From contig CAJVGC010000582.1 in the NCBI GenBank assembly GCA_910822075.1, forward strand, positions 22,643,848 through 22,707,847: 64,000 nucleotides of DNA, written 5' to 3'. Below, one piece after another: positions 19,140 to 31,112 of this stretch (within the stretch, counting starts at the first letter, position 1; every line of letters begins with the position of its first letter). Both the position numbers and the translations under genes were made by a program. Source of the DNA: Senecio squalidus (lineage: Eukaryota; Streptophyta; Magnoliopsida; Asterales; Asteraceae). Under the pieces are notes generated by a model, which saw nothing but the letters and a program-made list of their open reading frames with translations, was not told the DNA's origin and made no database searches.

Positions 19140-20209
19140 GAGGGTTATGATTTTAAAAACCATTAAAAAAAAAAAAAAAATTGAGACCAAAGACTCAATT
19201 ATAAGTTTCATTTCAAAAATTCACTTAAAATTTAATTTTGTTCAAAAATTAAATATATCTCAAAAACCGTAAATGTATTAAACAAATAAGTTACACCACT
19301 ATAACGAGCATTAAGTTGCTTTTTTTTATAGAGTACCACTCGATATACTTTTGACGAAATCTTTTTTCGGGTTTTTTTATTGGTTTTAAAATTTTATATA
19401 ATAAAATCACGATTTTATCACATGTTATTTTAGTAGTTTGACATATTTATTTATTCGTTTTTCTTTTTTATTCTAGTTTAATTTATATACTATAACAAAT
19501 ATATGTTTTGAAATTAATATTTAGTGTTCAAAGCATATGTGATTGTACCTTACGAATATCAACATTTGTCCGAAAACGAAAAAATAATAAATCATCAATT
19601 TTTGATTTTTTTTACGTGTGTATATAAATTATACCTCATATAATAGTTTTGTGTTTCAAAATTAACAATTAAAGTTGAAATCATATGTTTTATTGCCTTA
19701 TAAGTTTTCGAAATTTTACATACTAAAAATCACATATGATATACAATGCAATCATATGTGATATGCGTACTATCACATGTAATATGCATACTATCACATT
19801 TATGTCAAATAAATAAATGAAAACAAAAACCGTCACATATGATATTCAATACTATCACATGTGATGCGTTACTATCACACTTATGTAAAAAAAAATAAAG
19901 GAAAAAAATCATCAAAATTCGATATTTTTAAAATTTTCGGTAATTTATACGTTTTATAGTAATTCTTTTTTATAAAGTTTTACGAATTGGTGCTAATATT
20001 ACATGTGATATTATCGTTACAATTTCAATACCCACAAAAAAAAATCGTCAAAAATATATAACACCACTTTTGTAATTAAAGATAAAAACGAAACGATCCC
20101 AACAGTGTAATTTGCTTCGTCTAACGATTAACGATTTGTGAAATAAATTAATTTAGAAAAATAAAAGAATATTAGTTTTTAATCTTAACCATTAGATTAA
20201 AATGGTTAA
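19140..20209 (+). mobile_element. Non-autonomous TIR element, copy 1
   Basis: About 1.07 kb. It begins AGGGTTATGATTTTAAAAACC and ends AATCTTAACCATTAGATTAAAATGG, matching, in inverted orientation, the element at 40735-42020 across both ends and stretches of the interior (for example AGATAAAAACGAAACGATC and CTCGATATACTTTTGACGAAAT). The two ends of the element resemble each other as inverted repeats around GGTT(A/G)AGAT. The interior has ATCACATATGATAT-type palindromic words, fewer than in copy 2. No transposase. Confidence 0.7.
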
Positions 20210-22425
20210 ATAATCAATATTGTGTCTTTTAAACCTTCAAAAATAATATGTCTTAATTAATCGTTTACAAGAAGAGAGTGCATGGCTCTGTTTATTAACA
20301 CCAAGAGATTAGCAAAGAACTGCACTTTCTTGGTAACAACATTTACTAATTTAAAATAAATCATCCGAAACTAAAATAGTATAATTTTTCAACATAAAAT
20401 ATCCGAACAAACATTCCAAATATAAATAATTAATTGTCATATCATATCAAAGGAATTAAACAACTGGCCATTTTTGTTTTGGGATCCACATATCTTAAAA
20501 ATAGATTTGCAAACCCCACAATCCACATCAAATCAAATCAAATAATAATAAAAGGTAAAATAAGAGTAAAAGTAAAAATAAAAAATAATACAAATTTTCT
20601 CATTTGTAGCTTTATTATAAGCCTACTTTAAATTAAAATGAATTTATGAGTAAAAAAATTAGAAAATACTGGTTCAAGAAAAGTCAACATTAACTAGTAA
20701 AAAGTCAACAAAAATTTGAAATTGTTTATCACATAGTGACAGATTTTAAAAGTTCATGTATTATACAAGTGGTATCGAAAGTTGTTTTATTATAACGCTA
20801 AAAATGAAAAAATTCGTATTGTTTTTTTTTTACTTTTACACGATAAAAGAATAAACAAATAACTCACGCCTGCAATAAAAGAAGACCCCATTTATCCAAA
20901 AGTCAATTACCTTATTGGCTCCCAATATTTTCTGTTTCTTCCTCGTCAACTTAACTCACACCCTTTATTTTTGGAGATGTACAACTTATTTTTCAAAACA
21001 AGCAGGGTCAATCTGAATCAGGTGCGGTATGTGTCTCAACAAAGGACCCAAGGGTTATTAGGGGAGGGGGCCTAACTCGTAAGCGTTTATAATTTTGGAC
21101 TTACTTTAGCTAACTTTTGACCCATCTACATTTGGTAGAGGCTAGGGGTAGCTAATTCTATGAGTGACGTGTTTTTATGGTGTAAATAATTTTAATTCTT
21201 TTATAATTTTTATTCGTCCTATGAAAATTTTATATTTCGGATACCCTCTGAACTCGTTATCAACAAAATTGATTGATTTCATATGAGTGGATTGAAATTG
21301 TTCTCTCTAACATAATCTAAAAATATCATTCAAGCTCATCTTATCTCACTACTTCCATTTGATTAAGAACATGCCAATAGAACTCGATATTGATTACGAT
21401 AGGCATTACCTTATGTCAAATCTAGCCACATCGATATAGGCATAATACACACTTATCGCATCTAGCCCATCATCAAAACATATTATAAGTTCTATAAGAA
21501 CAATATCAACTAGATTATGTTTCATTTACGGTTTACACTAATGACAATGATTAAGAAGGTAAGCATTAGCAATACAATGATGACATAAACCCCCCACAAA
21601 CCTAAACTTGCAAAAATAGATTGATTCCTCAAACTAAAGCAGAACCCTTTTGGTTATGTTTTTCAAATAAAACCCGGGACCCGTTTGAAATATTAGTTCA
21701 AAGAAGCCATAATTATGTTTTATTAATCAGTGGTGCTTCATGCTTCACAGCTAATGAGTAATCACTTGTGTTAATCTTATATTAAACAACCCATGTTCCG
21801 AAAAAAAAAAAGTATTAAAGTATCAAACTATAGCAACATTTGGATATCATATTCAACACCGATATGATAAGTAGCTACTAGATCATATGGCACCTAATCG
21901 TTCTATTTGTCGAGTCGAAAGAGGCACAACCATAAATGCTCAAGGTCCAACCTTTTATTCTGGTATCGTGGCCCAACATGATCAAAACAAGTGAAACTGT
22001 ACCAGAAGCAGGATATCTTATACTACCCCGGAAAAGGGTCTACAACTATATATAACTTTCTATAAACTAAAGCTTATATTAGCAGATATGTATACATCTT
22101 AAGAGGTGCAGAGATATCGGTTTACACTTGTTCAACTGTGCCACATTCACGACACGTTTTTTTTTCTTCTTAAAACTTATAACTTATAAAAAAAGACTAA
22201 CAAGCTATGTTTCTTGCTTGTATGCATTAAAGACACTACATAAACTGTCATCGGTAACTTGGTAAAATGTTGCAACTTTTTCTATACCTTATATTGGTTG
22301 CAACATGCTTTTTTGCCCTAAAAACGCTATAAACTTAACCTTTTTGTTATGAACTTTGTTGTTGTAGTATCTGAAGATGTTTGTTCGTCTTCTCTATAAG
22401 CCTTTTCCTGTTATCTGCGAAAAAC
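20210..22425. other. Intergenic spacer, no gene recognised
   Basis: 2.2 kb of AT-rich sequence between the TIR element and the end of the CCCH gene. It contains one dispersed GACCCATCTA phrase near 21118 and no convincing coding segment. The region just before 22426 is the 3' end of the minus-strand gene. Confidence 0.5.
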
Positions 22426-24526
22426 TTATGTTGCTGTTGATATTCCGCTCCCTAATGCAGATGCAAATGGACTATCGGGTAGATTCAATCCCTGGCTGCT
22501 GCAGTTTTTAACCAATTAACTTGTTTATAGTAAAAAAAAAAGTGAGGGGTAAATTAAGAAGATGAAATCCTATGATTATAAAGTGTCTAGGTAAATTGAT
22601 TATGATTCTCATTTACGGAATAACTTACTTTTCTTGATCAATGTACTTGGTATTTATCTGCCTAATTCTTTCGTCACTAATGAAGTCATTGTTGAAAACA
22701 TCAAACATATGACCAAAGCGCTCCACAGAAGCGAAATCCATCTTACCTCTATCACCTATGAGCATACATAAAATATAAATAATAACGGTTAGACATTCAA
22801 ACTTTAAATTTCATAATTTAAAGCTTCTAACCTTCTGATAGCTGCAACTCTTCGAGTGAGTACCCCAACTGTGTTAATTGGCTTGTTGGTTTTGCTGGTA
22901 ACTCGAGTGATGTCGAATTATCAAAAATTCTAGACACTGCATCAATATTTAATAGCTAAAATAACCTTAAAATAAGAGAACGAAAAAAAGTCGAAAGATT
23001 GTATATGTCTCACTTGATTGAAGCTCAGATTCTGTATCGGGGTTGTGAGCACCGTAATGCATAATTTGCTGAAAACGGTCTCCAAATTTCCTGATGAAAA
23101 AGGCATCAATTTATAATAAATGTCTACTTATATAGAGTATAAGAAGTAACAACTGTTAGAATATAAAAAATGCCACGTGTTTCTACCTATCGTCCCGTGA
23201 CTTTTCACGGTACGGTTTGACCAAAACTCGTGCACCACATACAAAATGTGGGTTGCCTTTGTTTAGAATATCTTTAACTGTCTCCCCAAACGCAAATGTT
23301 ACAAAACCGAACATTCTCTTTTGCTGACATGGAATCCTCACGTCATGGACAGGACCAAATTTACTACATCGATATAAGAAAGGTGAATTAATTCATATGT
23401 TAAGTTAAACTAAATACATAAATATATTAATTTTTATTTCTATATAACTCCCTTACTTGAAATAGTGTAATACATCTTGTTCTGTGAAAGTACTCTCAGC
23501 CGGAAACGTTAGATATATTTGCTTTGAACCCGCTACTATACCACCTTGTTCGTTTCTATCTCCATTGAAATCCACATATTTAGCCAGATCATCAGCTAAA
23601 ATGACCGAATGTTGCCCATGTGGCCTATTAACACAACCGATTTTAAAATAAGAAATCAAGAAACATTTTAATCATAAACGAAAGAAATAATAATAACTGA
23701 AGTTATAATATTAATATAACCTATCGATGAGAGTTATTCTGTTGAGACGTGCAATGAGTTTAGTCAAGCTATAACCAGTTTTCCCGTGTCTCTGGCTTTC
23801 AGTTAAATACCCTTCAGCTTGAAGCGTTTTGCCAAACATTTCATAATACAACATCGGTAAAGAAGCAATAGAAACGGGGAATCCTCTTCTTGATATCAAG
23901 AGTTCAGTAAGTTCCATCTCTAGTTTCTTGAGACACCCATGTGAAAAGACATTATCGTCCTCGTTTGAACCTGGGCTAAAAATTTCAGCCATATGATTAC
24001 CATGAGAATACCTACAACTGTTTCCATGCCTACACGAGCCTTTTAAGAAATAATGACAAATCTTAATAGGAAATTCCGGCAAACTAGGAGACCTTCTATT
24101 GATTCTAGGACTCAATGCAGGTTCAGAGTAATAATAGTTTGGAAAATTCGTTCCGTTTGGAGACTCTATCTGATCGTCTAACGACAAGAAATGAAGACGA
24201 TTTTCAAAGTGGTAATTTTCAGGAAATGAAGCTGGATACCTCATAATAGACTGACCATGAGGATCATTAGGAGAAAAAGGTGTGAAGTTTATGGGCATAC
24301 CCAATCCGGGAGACGAAACTGGCGACGAAATTGAGGTTAAATTGAGGTGGGTTTTGGCTTTAGTGATTAAAGACTGGATTAAATTATCAGGGCCAAATGC
24401 AAGTCTTATCATCTCTCTTTCACCATGATCTTGTAACAAGAGATAACCAATGATTTTTGAGACTTTTTCGGGTTCGAGTTTTTGAATCCTATCATATACA
24501 ACTTTAGTAGATTCCGAAAAGTCCAT
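22426..24526 (-). CDS. CCCH zinc finger / LOTUS / RRM protein, 7 exons, 510 aa
   Basis: Exons, in transcription order: 24526-23721, 23624-23457, 23363-23187, 23090-23014, 22936-22832, 22755-22629, 22498-22426; phases close to 511 codons. Exon 1 encodes a PABC-like N-terminal helix region, a CX7CX5CX3H finger (C157, C165, C171, H175) and a LOTUS/OST-HTH domain (about 196-268, with FPVSIASLPMLYYEMFGK). Exons 2-3 encode an RRM (SKQIYLTFP and RMFGFVTF). This is a plant CCCH-RRM family thought to bind RNA; the exact role is unknown. In exon 6 a TAA directly follows AAG, but GAAAA|GTAAGT is a near-perfect donor and the next exon joins in phase to NLPDSPFASALGSGISTAT-stop, so I prefer the longer form. 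A 5' UTR intron (24541-24757) is likely. Confidence 0.85.
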
Positions 24527-24757
24527 TTTTAAGTTCTAACCTGCATATTATGAATCCAATGTAAATTTCATCTCAATTCGAAATAAACAGTTTACTATCG
24601 TATCAAAACGCAATAAACAGATAAGTAGTCATTATAAACAATCCTAAACATCTTTAAATCCAGAAAAAAGGTACATCTTTTAATGCATGATGTACAACTA
24701 CTTACAGCACAAATAACTCTTGATTTGAAAGTATAGTGTATGACAAAAGGAATTTAC

Positions 24758-25670
24758 CTGAATTAGGAACAAGAAACAAAACATATTCTATATCAATAAA
24801 TAGAACTAAAAAAACATATATTTGAAAAGAAAAAGTGTTTTTTGTTCAACAAGGTTAATGTGTTGGTCTTTGGCGCTTTTCAACAAACACTTGGTGTACG
24901 AATTTATGTTTCAAGAATCACATCTCAAACACGAAAAAGGAAAATACACAAGTTGGGTATGACTTCACAAAATTATTTACCATTTTCTTTTGCTTAAAAT
25001 TAAAGCATGCAATTCACAAAAAAAAAAAAAAAAAAATACCCACCAAAATGAATAAGCTTGTGAAGAAAGAACAAGGTTAGAAAAAGAAGAAGAAGCTATT
25101 CATGGCCTAAATCCTTCATTTTCTCTCTTTCTATATATATAGATACATATATATGTATCTATATATATTGCTCTTCTTGTTGTGAGTAGTATATATAAAA
25201 ATTATAAACTGTGCACTCAATTCTCCGCACAAACGACACTATTACTGAAATTGACACCAAGGGGTGCCTTTTGTTTTTTTCTTCAATCCCCCACAAATAC
25301 TTCATTTTCAAAATTATTTCATTTTAGAGATAATATTTAATTTAATTGGGTTTCCTAATTACTTTCTAATTATAAATATTTGACTAATTGTTAAAAAAAT
25401 TATTTCACAAAATAGAATTAGTAATAAAGAATATCAAAAGTTAGAGTCTTAATAAATATTAAAGAGTTAAAGTTGTCAGAATATGACTTACTTTTTTCAA
25501 TATTCATTTGATGTAATGAATTTTTTTTTTATTCATTTGGATACCTAAACTCTTTAAACCGACTAATTAACTACCTAAACTTTTTTAAACTAGCTAAAAA
25601 TTTGAGAAATTCAAACACCAAATTAATTAAATAATTTCATTGTTTTTACACAAAATTTTGATTTCAACTA
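24758..25670. other. Promoter and upstream region of the CCCH gene
   Basis: Contains the likely first (untranslated) exon just above 24758, and a palindromic AT stretch near 25128-25168 (TATATATAGATACATATATATGTATCTATATATA as an inverted pair around 25150). No coding sequence seen. Confidence 0.5.
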
Positions 25671-25975
25671 TCTCTTTTATCTAATAAAAGGGACTTTAGG
25701 ATGACGTCATTTTAATGATGTGTCAACTTTTTAGGTTGTCCACATAGGTTGATCTTTAAAATGCTGATGTCATTGACGTAACTGTCATTTTCTTATATAT
25801 TTTTTTTAAGTTTTAAAGGATAAATAAATTCAGCTAATGTAATTTAAAATTTCTCTTTTATCTAATACTCTCTTTTCAAACTAAATATACAAAATATGAC
25901 AACAAAAATTAACCATTTTTAATGAAACGTTTTTTTATAAAACCCCATGTAACACATGGGCAATAAATAAGCTAG
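25671..25975 (+). mobile_element. Helitron-like non-autonomous element, 305 bp
   Basis: The 5' end A|TCTCTTTTATCTAATAAAAG and the 3' end CTAG|T sit between an A and a T, as Helitrons do. A perfect 7-bp hairpin CCCATGT-AAC-ACATGGG (25944-25960) lies 11 nt before the CTAG. There is no target duplication and no coding capacity. Hairpin, CTAG and A/T flanks together make this the clearest small Helitron in the window. Confidence 0.75.
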
Positions 25976-27518
25976 TGAACATTAAAGTCAACTAACATGA
26001 GTTCTTTTGATTCTGATCAGAAAAATTTATTTCGATTAAAAGGATTGTTTAACTGCATTACTCCTTAATCAATTTTAACATATCAATTCGTTTTGAATAT
26101 TTTATAAGATTTATGAATATAAAAAAAAAGTCAACAAATCAAGGTTTTGTACGATTCGGTGTTATAATATTAATTTCTTCATCGTGTTAACTTAATCATT
26201 AGATATCGGGTGTATCGAAAAGTTCAATTGTGATAAATGAAATTTGAATTGATAGAGTTTGATGGAAATGAGTTTCGGTTTGAGTTTTTAGATCCAAATT
26301 TGGGTTTATCATAGTTGCATTGATTTGAAGATCAATTAAAAAATTTCATTAGCTTCGTATGATGATTTGCAAGGAATCTAAGTATTGAGAGTGAGCGTAG
26401 GTTGATTGAAAGGTAAAGTTAGAGTTCTAGGTGGTTCTCGGTTTTTTTCTTTTAAACAAATTCTTTCTAAAGTATACTTCTAGTGATTTTGTGTTATGTT
26501 TGATAATATAAGAACCTTCAGTTTACATATTGTATTGTGTTTGTAATTCATTTTTTGCGAGATTTCGGTTGTCTTCTGCGCTAAGTTGCAAGAACTCTGG
26601 TAGGTTCCCAAATGTACAAAAAATAATTCATTACATAAAATGAATAGTTTGGTAAATGTGGTTATGTTCTGACGACTTTAATCCAAAAAGTAAATGGGTA
26701 AATATAGGTAAACGAGTCGGGTTTAGTGGGTTTACTTGATTAACCAGCTACAAACAGGTAGCCGGTAAAACTAGTGCTGAAAAATAATGTTTCAATAACT
26801 ACGTTAATCATTTTAAAGGTTTCAAAGAGTTTATGTACCCAAATGTACAAAAAAAAGTTCATTACATAAAACTAACATTTGGGAAAAGTAAGTTACGCTC
26901 TAACAACTTTAACTCAATATTAGATTATGAACCTCTGTATCAAATTAACAAAAAGTATAGATAATAAGATATAAATCAAAAATCATGATAGACTCTACTT
27001 ATTTCAAATACAATATAGGGTGAAACTTAAAATTAAATATATCATTCATTAAATTTCTGCATTAAAAAAGAATAGCAATCCCAAAATATCATCTACTACA
27101 AACTTTTAGCATGTAACAAGGTACCACTAATGACTAAACACAAGAGTGATACGACCATTCCATCCTCATCCAATGTAAATTTGAGTATCGTTCTAATTTC
27201 GTAAAAAAAATACACAACGTTAATATAACTGTTAATTTAGGATACATATCATGTTCAAATTTTTAGTTTATAAAATAAACACTAAGGTGATGTTCTCTTG
27301 AACCAAAGGTTTTTCCTCTGAACCTGAATACCAGCTCTGAATAATCAGAGGTGGTCTAAAACTCTGAATCTGAATCAGTATACTATGTTCTTTTTTCCTT
27401 CGTAACATCTGTTTTACTATATTAGTACTAAACTGTTGCATTTATAAACCGTCTTAAATAAAAACATTCATAAAAATGTTCAAACATAGTGCCAACATTT
27501 TTCAAATAAAGATAATAT
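25976..27518. other. Intergenic spacer with a diverged direct repeat
   Basis: AT-rich. A ~70-bp phrase beginning CCCAAATGTACAAAAAA occurs near 26608 and again near 26837. The end (27285-27380) has TTCTCTTGAACCAAAGG-type sequence that may belong to the Harbinger remnant. No gene seen. Confidence 0.5.
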
Positions 27519-27846
27519 TCAAACAACATTTTCAACATTTTGCATTAATTGTGCCGCAAGTTGATCTCGACAATTGATCATATATTGTTGATCTGTTGTA
27601 TTTCCATGTGGTTGAACCTCGTCCTCGTCGTACTCGTCCCCATCTTGTACATTCTCGTTAGCATATACTTCACCTCGATCATATTCGGAGAAAAAATCAT
27701 CACTTAATCCTTCTTTTCGTATAAAATTATGAATAGCAAAGCATGCAATAGTAATATCTCTTTGTTTCACCAAAGAATACGGAGTCATTCTCTTCAAGAT
27801 GTGAAAACGTGCTTTCAAAACACCAAAAGCACGCTCAATCCATACA
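27519..27846 (-). pseudogene. PIF/Harbinger transposase C-terminal remnant
   Basis: The frame encodes ERAFGVLKARFHILKRM, then QRDITIACFAIHNFIRKEG and an acidic tail, the characteristic last third of plant Harbinger (DDE_4) transposases and their domesticated relatives. The catalytic core upstream is missing: the sequence before 27846 is non-coding AT-rich DNA. It is therefore a fragment without activity. Confidence 0.85.
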
Positions 27847-28181
27847 TATTCATATTACTTATTTGAACAAATTAATAAACTAATTGTCTAACATCAATTT
27901 CAAGATATAAAAATAATTAACAAAAGAAAAGTTCACATAAAAGTCGATGTAATAGTAGGAGTTTATATGCAATCGAAAACAAATACATATTAAAAAAAAA
28001 TTATATCACCTAAATCTAACAAACAATCATCAATATCAATTTATATAACGAAAAAGTGACAAACCATTGAAAAAAATCAAAAATTACTTGAATTTAAGGA
28101 TAGAACACTTATTGGTGAAGAGAAAGAAATAATCAGAGGTAAAAAGAGGTTTTTTATGTAGGGTTGTATGAGAGGATAGAA
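27847..28181. other. Intergenic, nothing recognised
   Basis: AT-rich sequence between the Harbinger remnant and the inverted-repeat element. Confidence 0.5.
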
Positions 28182-29233
28182 CACGTTTGGTCCCTCTTCC
28201 TAACGTTCGTTTATTTTGGTCGTTAAGTGAGTCACGTGCTTCCCACGTGAGGGGTATTGTAGACATTCTCTCTTTTACAGGGATCAGTTATGTAACTTAG
28301 AAATATCATATTTTAATTTGTTATTTTTTTTTTCTAAATTCATAAACAATTCCATCTCTCTCTCCTTCTTTCTGTAAAATTACAAAACAAAATCAAAATC
28401 AAAATTAAAACAAAATCAAAATTAAACAAAATCCACTACCAAATCCATTGATTTTCTGTAAAATTAAACAAAATTAAACAAAATCCACTACCAAATCCAT
28501 TGATTTTCTTCTTTCTGTAAAATTATTCCGATCCCACTACCAAATCCATTGATTTTCTGTAAAATTACAAAACAAAATCAAAATTAAAAATTAACCCAGA
28601 TGAGACAGGGGTAGGGTGTATTTAAAAAGTGATGGAACCTGAGTAGTGGGGAACTCGAGGGGTTGTTGGATCGATGGGGTGGTTTGAAAGTGTTGTTGTG
28701 GCGACGGAGCATGATGGTGGTGGTGGTGGTGGTGAGCGGCGGAGGGTTTGGGAGGCGCATTCCACACAACCAAATCTCTATCAAACATTTTATCACACCA
28801 ACAATTGTCTTGTGTGTAGCCGTTTTTAAAGTCCTAGTTGGCTCATCTCTGTTCAACTCCGACGAGTCAAACTCGCCGGAATTATGCTGAGACGACGGCG
28901 TTGAAATCGCCGGCGGTTGCTGATTGTGCTTATGGTGATTTGGGGTTTGAGATGATCCGGAACCGATGTTGAATGCGATTGCGAGATCAGGGGTGATTAG
29001 GGTTTGTGAAAGAGAGGTAACCCTACAAGAAGAGAGAGATAATTGAAATCTGAAATTTTGGTTTGTTATTTATGAATTTAGAAAAAGAAAATAATAAATT
29101 AAAATATGATATTTCTAAGTTACATAACTGATCCCTGTAAAAGAAAGAATGTCTATAATACCCCTCACGTGAGAAGCACGTGACTCACTTAACGACCAAA
29201 ATAAACGAACGTTAGGAAGAGGGACCAAACGTG
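28182..29233 (-). mobile_element. Pack-MULE-like element carrying gene fragments
   Basis: Two ~170-bp inverted arms (28182-28350 and 29062-29233; CACGTTTGGTCCCTCTTCC inward through CACGTGAGGGGTATTGTAGA and CAGGGATCAGTTATGTAACT) flank ~710 bp. On the minus strand the interior is richer in G+C than its surroundings and reads like pieces of genes. One piece, TSLSQTLITPDLAIAFNIG followed by SGEFDSSELNRDEPTRTLK, resembles the part of LUX/BOA GARP factors before the DNA-binding domain. It is followed, in another frame, by a PPR-like NGYTQDNCWCDKMFDRDLV and a His/Pro-rich tail. Long inverted arms around host gene fragments are the Pack-MULE signature. A 9-bp target duplication was not found. Confidence 0.5.
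28398..28566. repeat. Short tandem repeat inside the gene-fragment element
   Basis: Three copies of CCACTACCAAATCCATTGAT plus TTTCTGTAAAATTA, near 28431, 28486 and 28534, between the left arm and the captured segment. Confidence 0.8.
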
Positions 29234-31112
29234 CAACCAAAGATAGGCTCCAGGGACTGGACCCGAACGAATTGTGACCCAGGGACTGGACCCGTTGTTT
29301 TGGAACAAACACAAGGACCAATTATGTAATTAACTCTATATATTATAAAACATTTAGATATAAAGTTGAAATTTAAGCATTTTAAAATTATTAAACTACC
29401 CTTTTAACTAATTAATTATTAAATAATTACAAATATAACTCTATAACACACCTACCATATATACTTAAAAATGTGAAATAATTGCATTTTTTTTTTATAA
29501 ATTTAAAACAATTACTTAAGTGTGCAAAATTTTAAATAAACGAAGTCAATTTTTTGAATTTTCTAACTAATTGAATGTTTATAAACCGAATAACACGATC
29601 GTTCGTAAAATTATTTGTAATAGAATATGTATCACTGAAGAAAATTATTCACTATAATTTAAACAATTTATTATTGCCGTTGCATCGAGCGAGTATATTA
29701 CTAGTATATATGGAAAAAAAAGTTACGCACTAGTAATAAATGACTCAATAATTTAAACAACAGTCTCCTGTATTATTTATTTTTGTGCTACAACTTTTCT
29801 ATGAATGTATAAACTTTTTAAACAAAACTAATTTACTAATCGCTTTCAGAATCTTTTTTCTAGTTAGATGATCTTGATTAAAGTTATTAAATAATCATCT
29901 ATCTTAACACTATGTTAAACGAATATTTGAGTTTATCATTATTATTCACATATAAACTGTTTATAATTATTTTGAGAATAACGAGTTTCTTTAAAGAATA
30001 GAAATTTAGGAAAAAGACAAGTAAATTGAGGCCGATATTAGAAGAAAGTTACAGCTTTGAATTTACTGTACTGGTTTGTTTTTACTGGTCCGAAAGGAAA
30101 TTTTGATATGTAGTAGCTGCCAATTTAAGAGGATTTTATGGGATTTTTTTTGTGACTATAATTTTTGACTTTTAACTTGCTGAATTTATGATTGAGGTTG
30201 CAGTTGACTTTTCTAAAATTCAACTTTTATGATGGATAAAAATAAAAAAAATGTGGAAGCCTTGCCTTTCACCGAGCTCATCAACTTGCCAAGTTCGAAT
30301 ATAGGGGGCGTTATATTCCCCACCGAGTTCGCTGAGGTGGCAGTGAGCTCGTGGAATTTTTGGTTAACTCATGGTGTTACTTCGGGCGTGTAACGTTGAA
30401 ACCTTCACAATCTTATTTTGAATGCTTCTAAAGTACTTTATATACAGTCACATACGGCTGATAAGCTCCTCTTCGCACACAAATCAGTTTAAGAAATTGC
30501 CCGACTATACTATAGTTAAGGTCTATAGGGCGTAATTATGCAGTTATCAGTTATGGTCTATGCCGTACATAATTATTATACTGTAATTCAAGTTTAGTAG
30601 ATTAAAAATGAAGCATTGCTATAACTTTAGTACATAACAAATCGAATTCTGAGTTTTCTACTTAACCCTTGCCCCTGTCTTCTCTGTGTTTCTTTATTCA
30701 AGTATTTATGGATTAGCTAACAAAAGTTAACCCGAGACCCAACCAAATGAACAACCCTTGCATTGTCATATTCCTAGTTATGAAATTTATAGATTACTAC
30801 AAGCAAGATACGTTAATAGCATATCATAGCATCGAATTCACTCAATTATAAGTGTACATAAAAATAACGTATACTGTATTATGACAGCATATTTGTTGTG
30901 TTATGTAAAATACTCTTTACAATAATTATAATTTCTTGTTTGGTGATTTTTTTTCCCTTTTATACAATCAAACATGCCCAAGAGGATCGCTTCTTTTTAT
31001 CTATCATTTCCAAAACAATCAAATAGCCAAACAAAAATCAAGGATTTTTATAGATAGTTACGCTAATTTGCAACAAAAGTATCGTTTCAGCTACAGTAAA
31101 GATTAGATTCAT
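29234..31112. other. Intergenic spacer, no gene recognised
   Basis: AT-rich. Directly after the inverted-repeat element there are two copies of CAGGGACTGGACCCG (near 29251 and 29281). A degenerate Helitron-like end (GCCGTTGCATCGAGCG ... TTACTAGT) lies near 29673-29704. A dispersed GAGCTC-rich phrase lies at about 30270-30350. No coding sequence; the last part is the 3' side of the coiled-coil gene. Confidence 0.45.
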
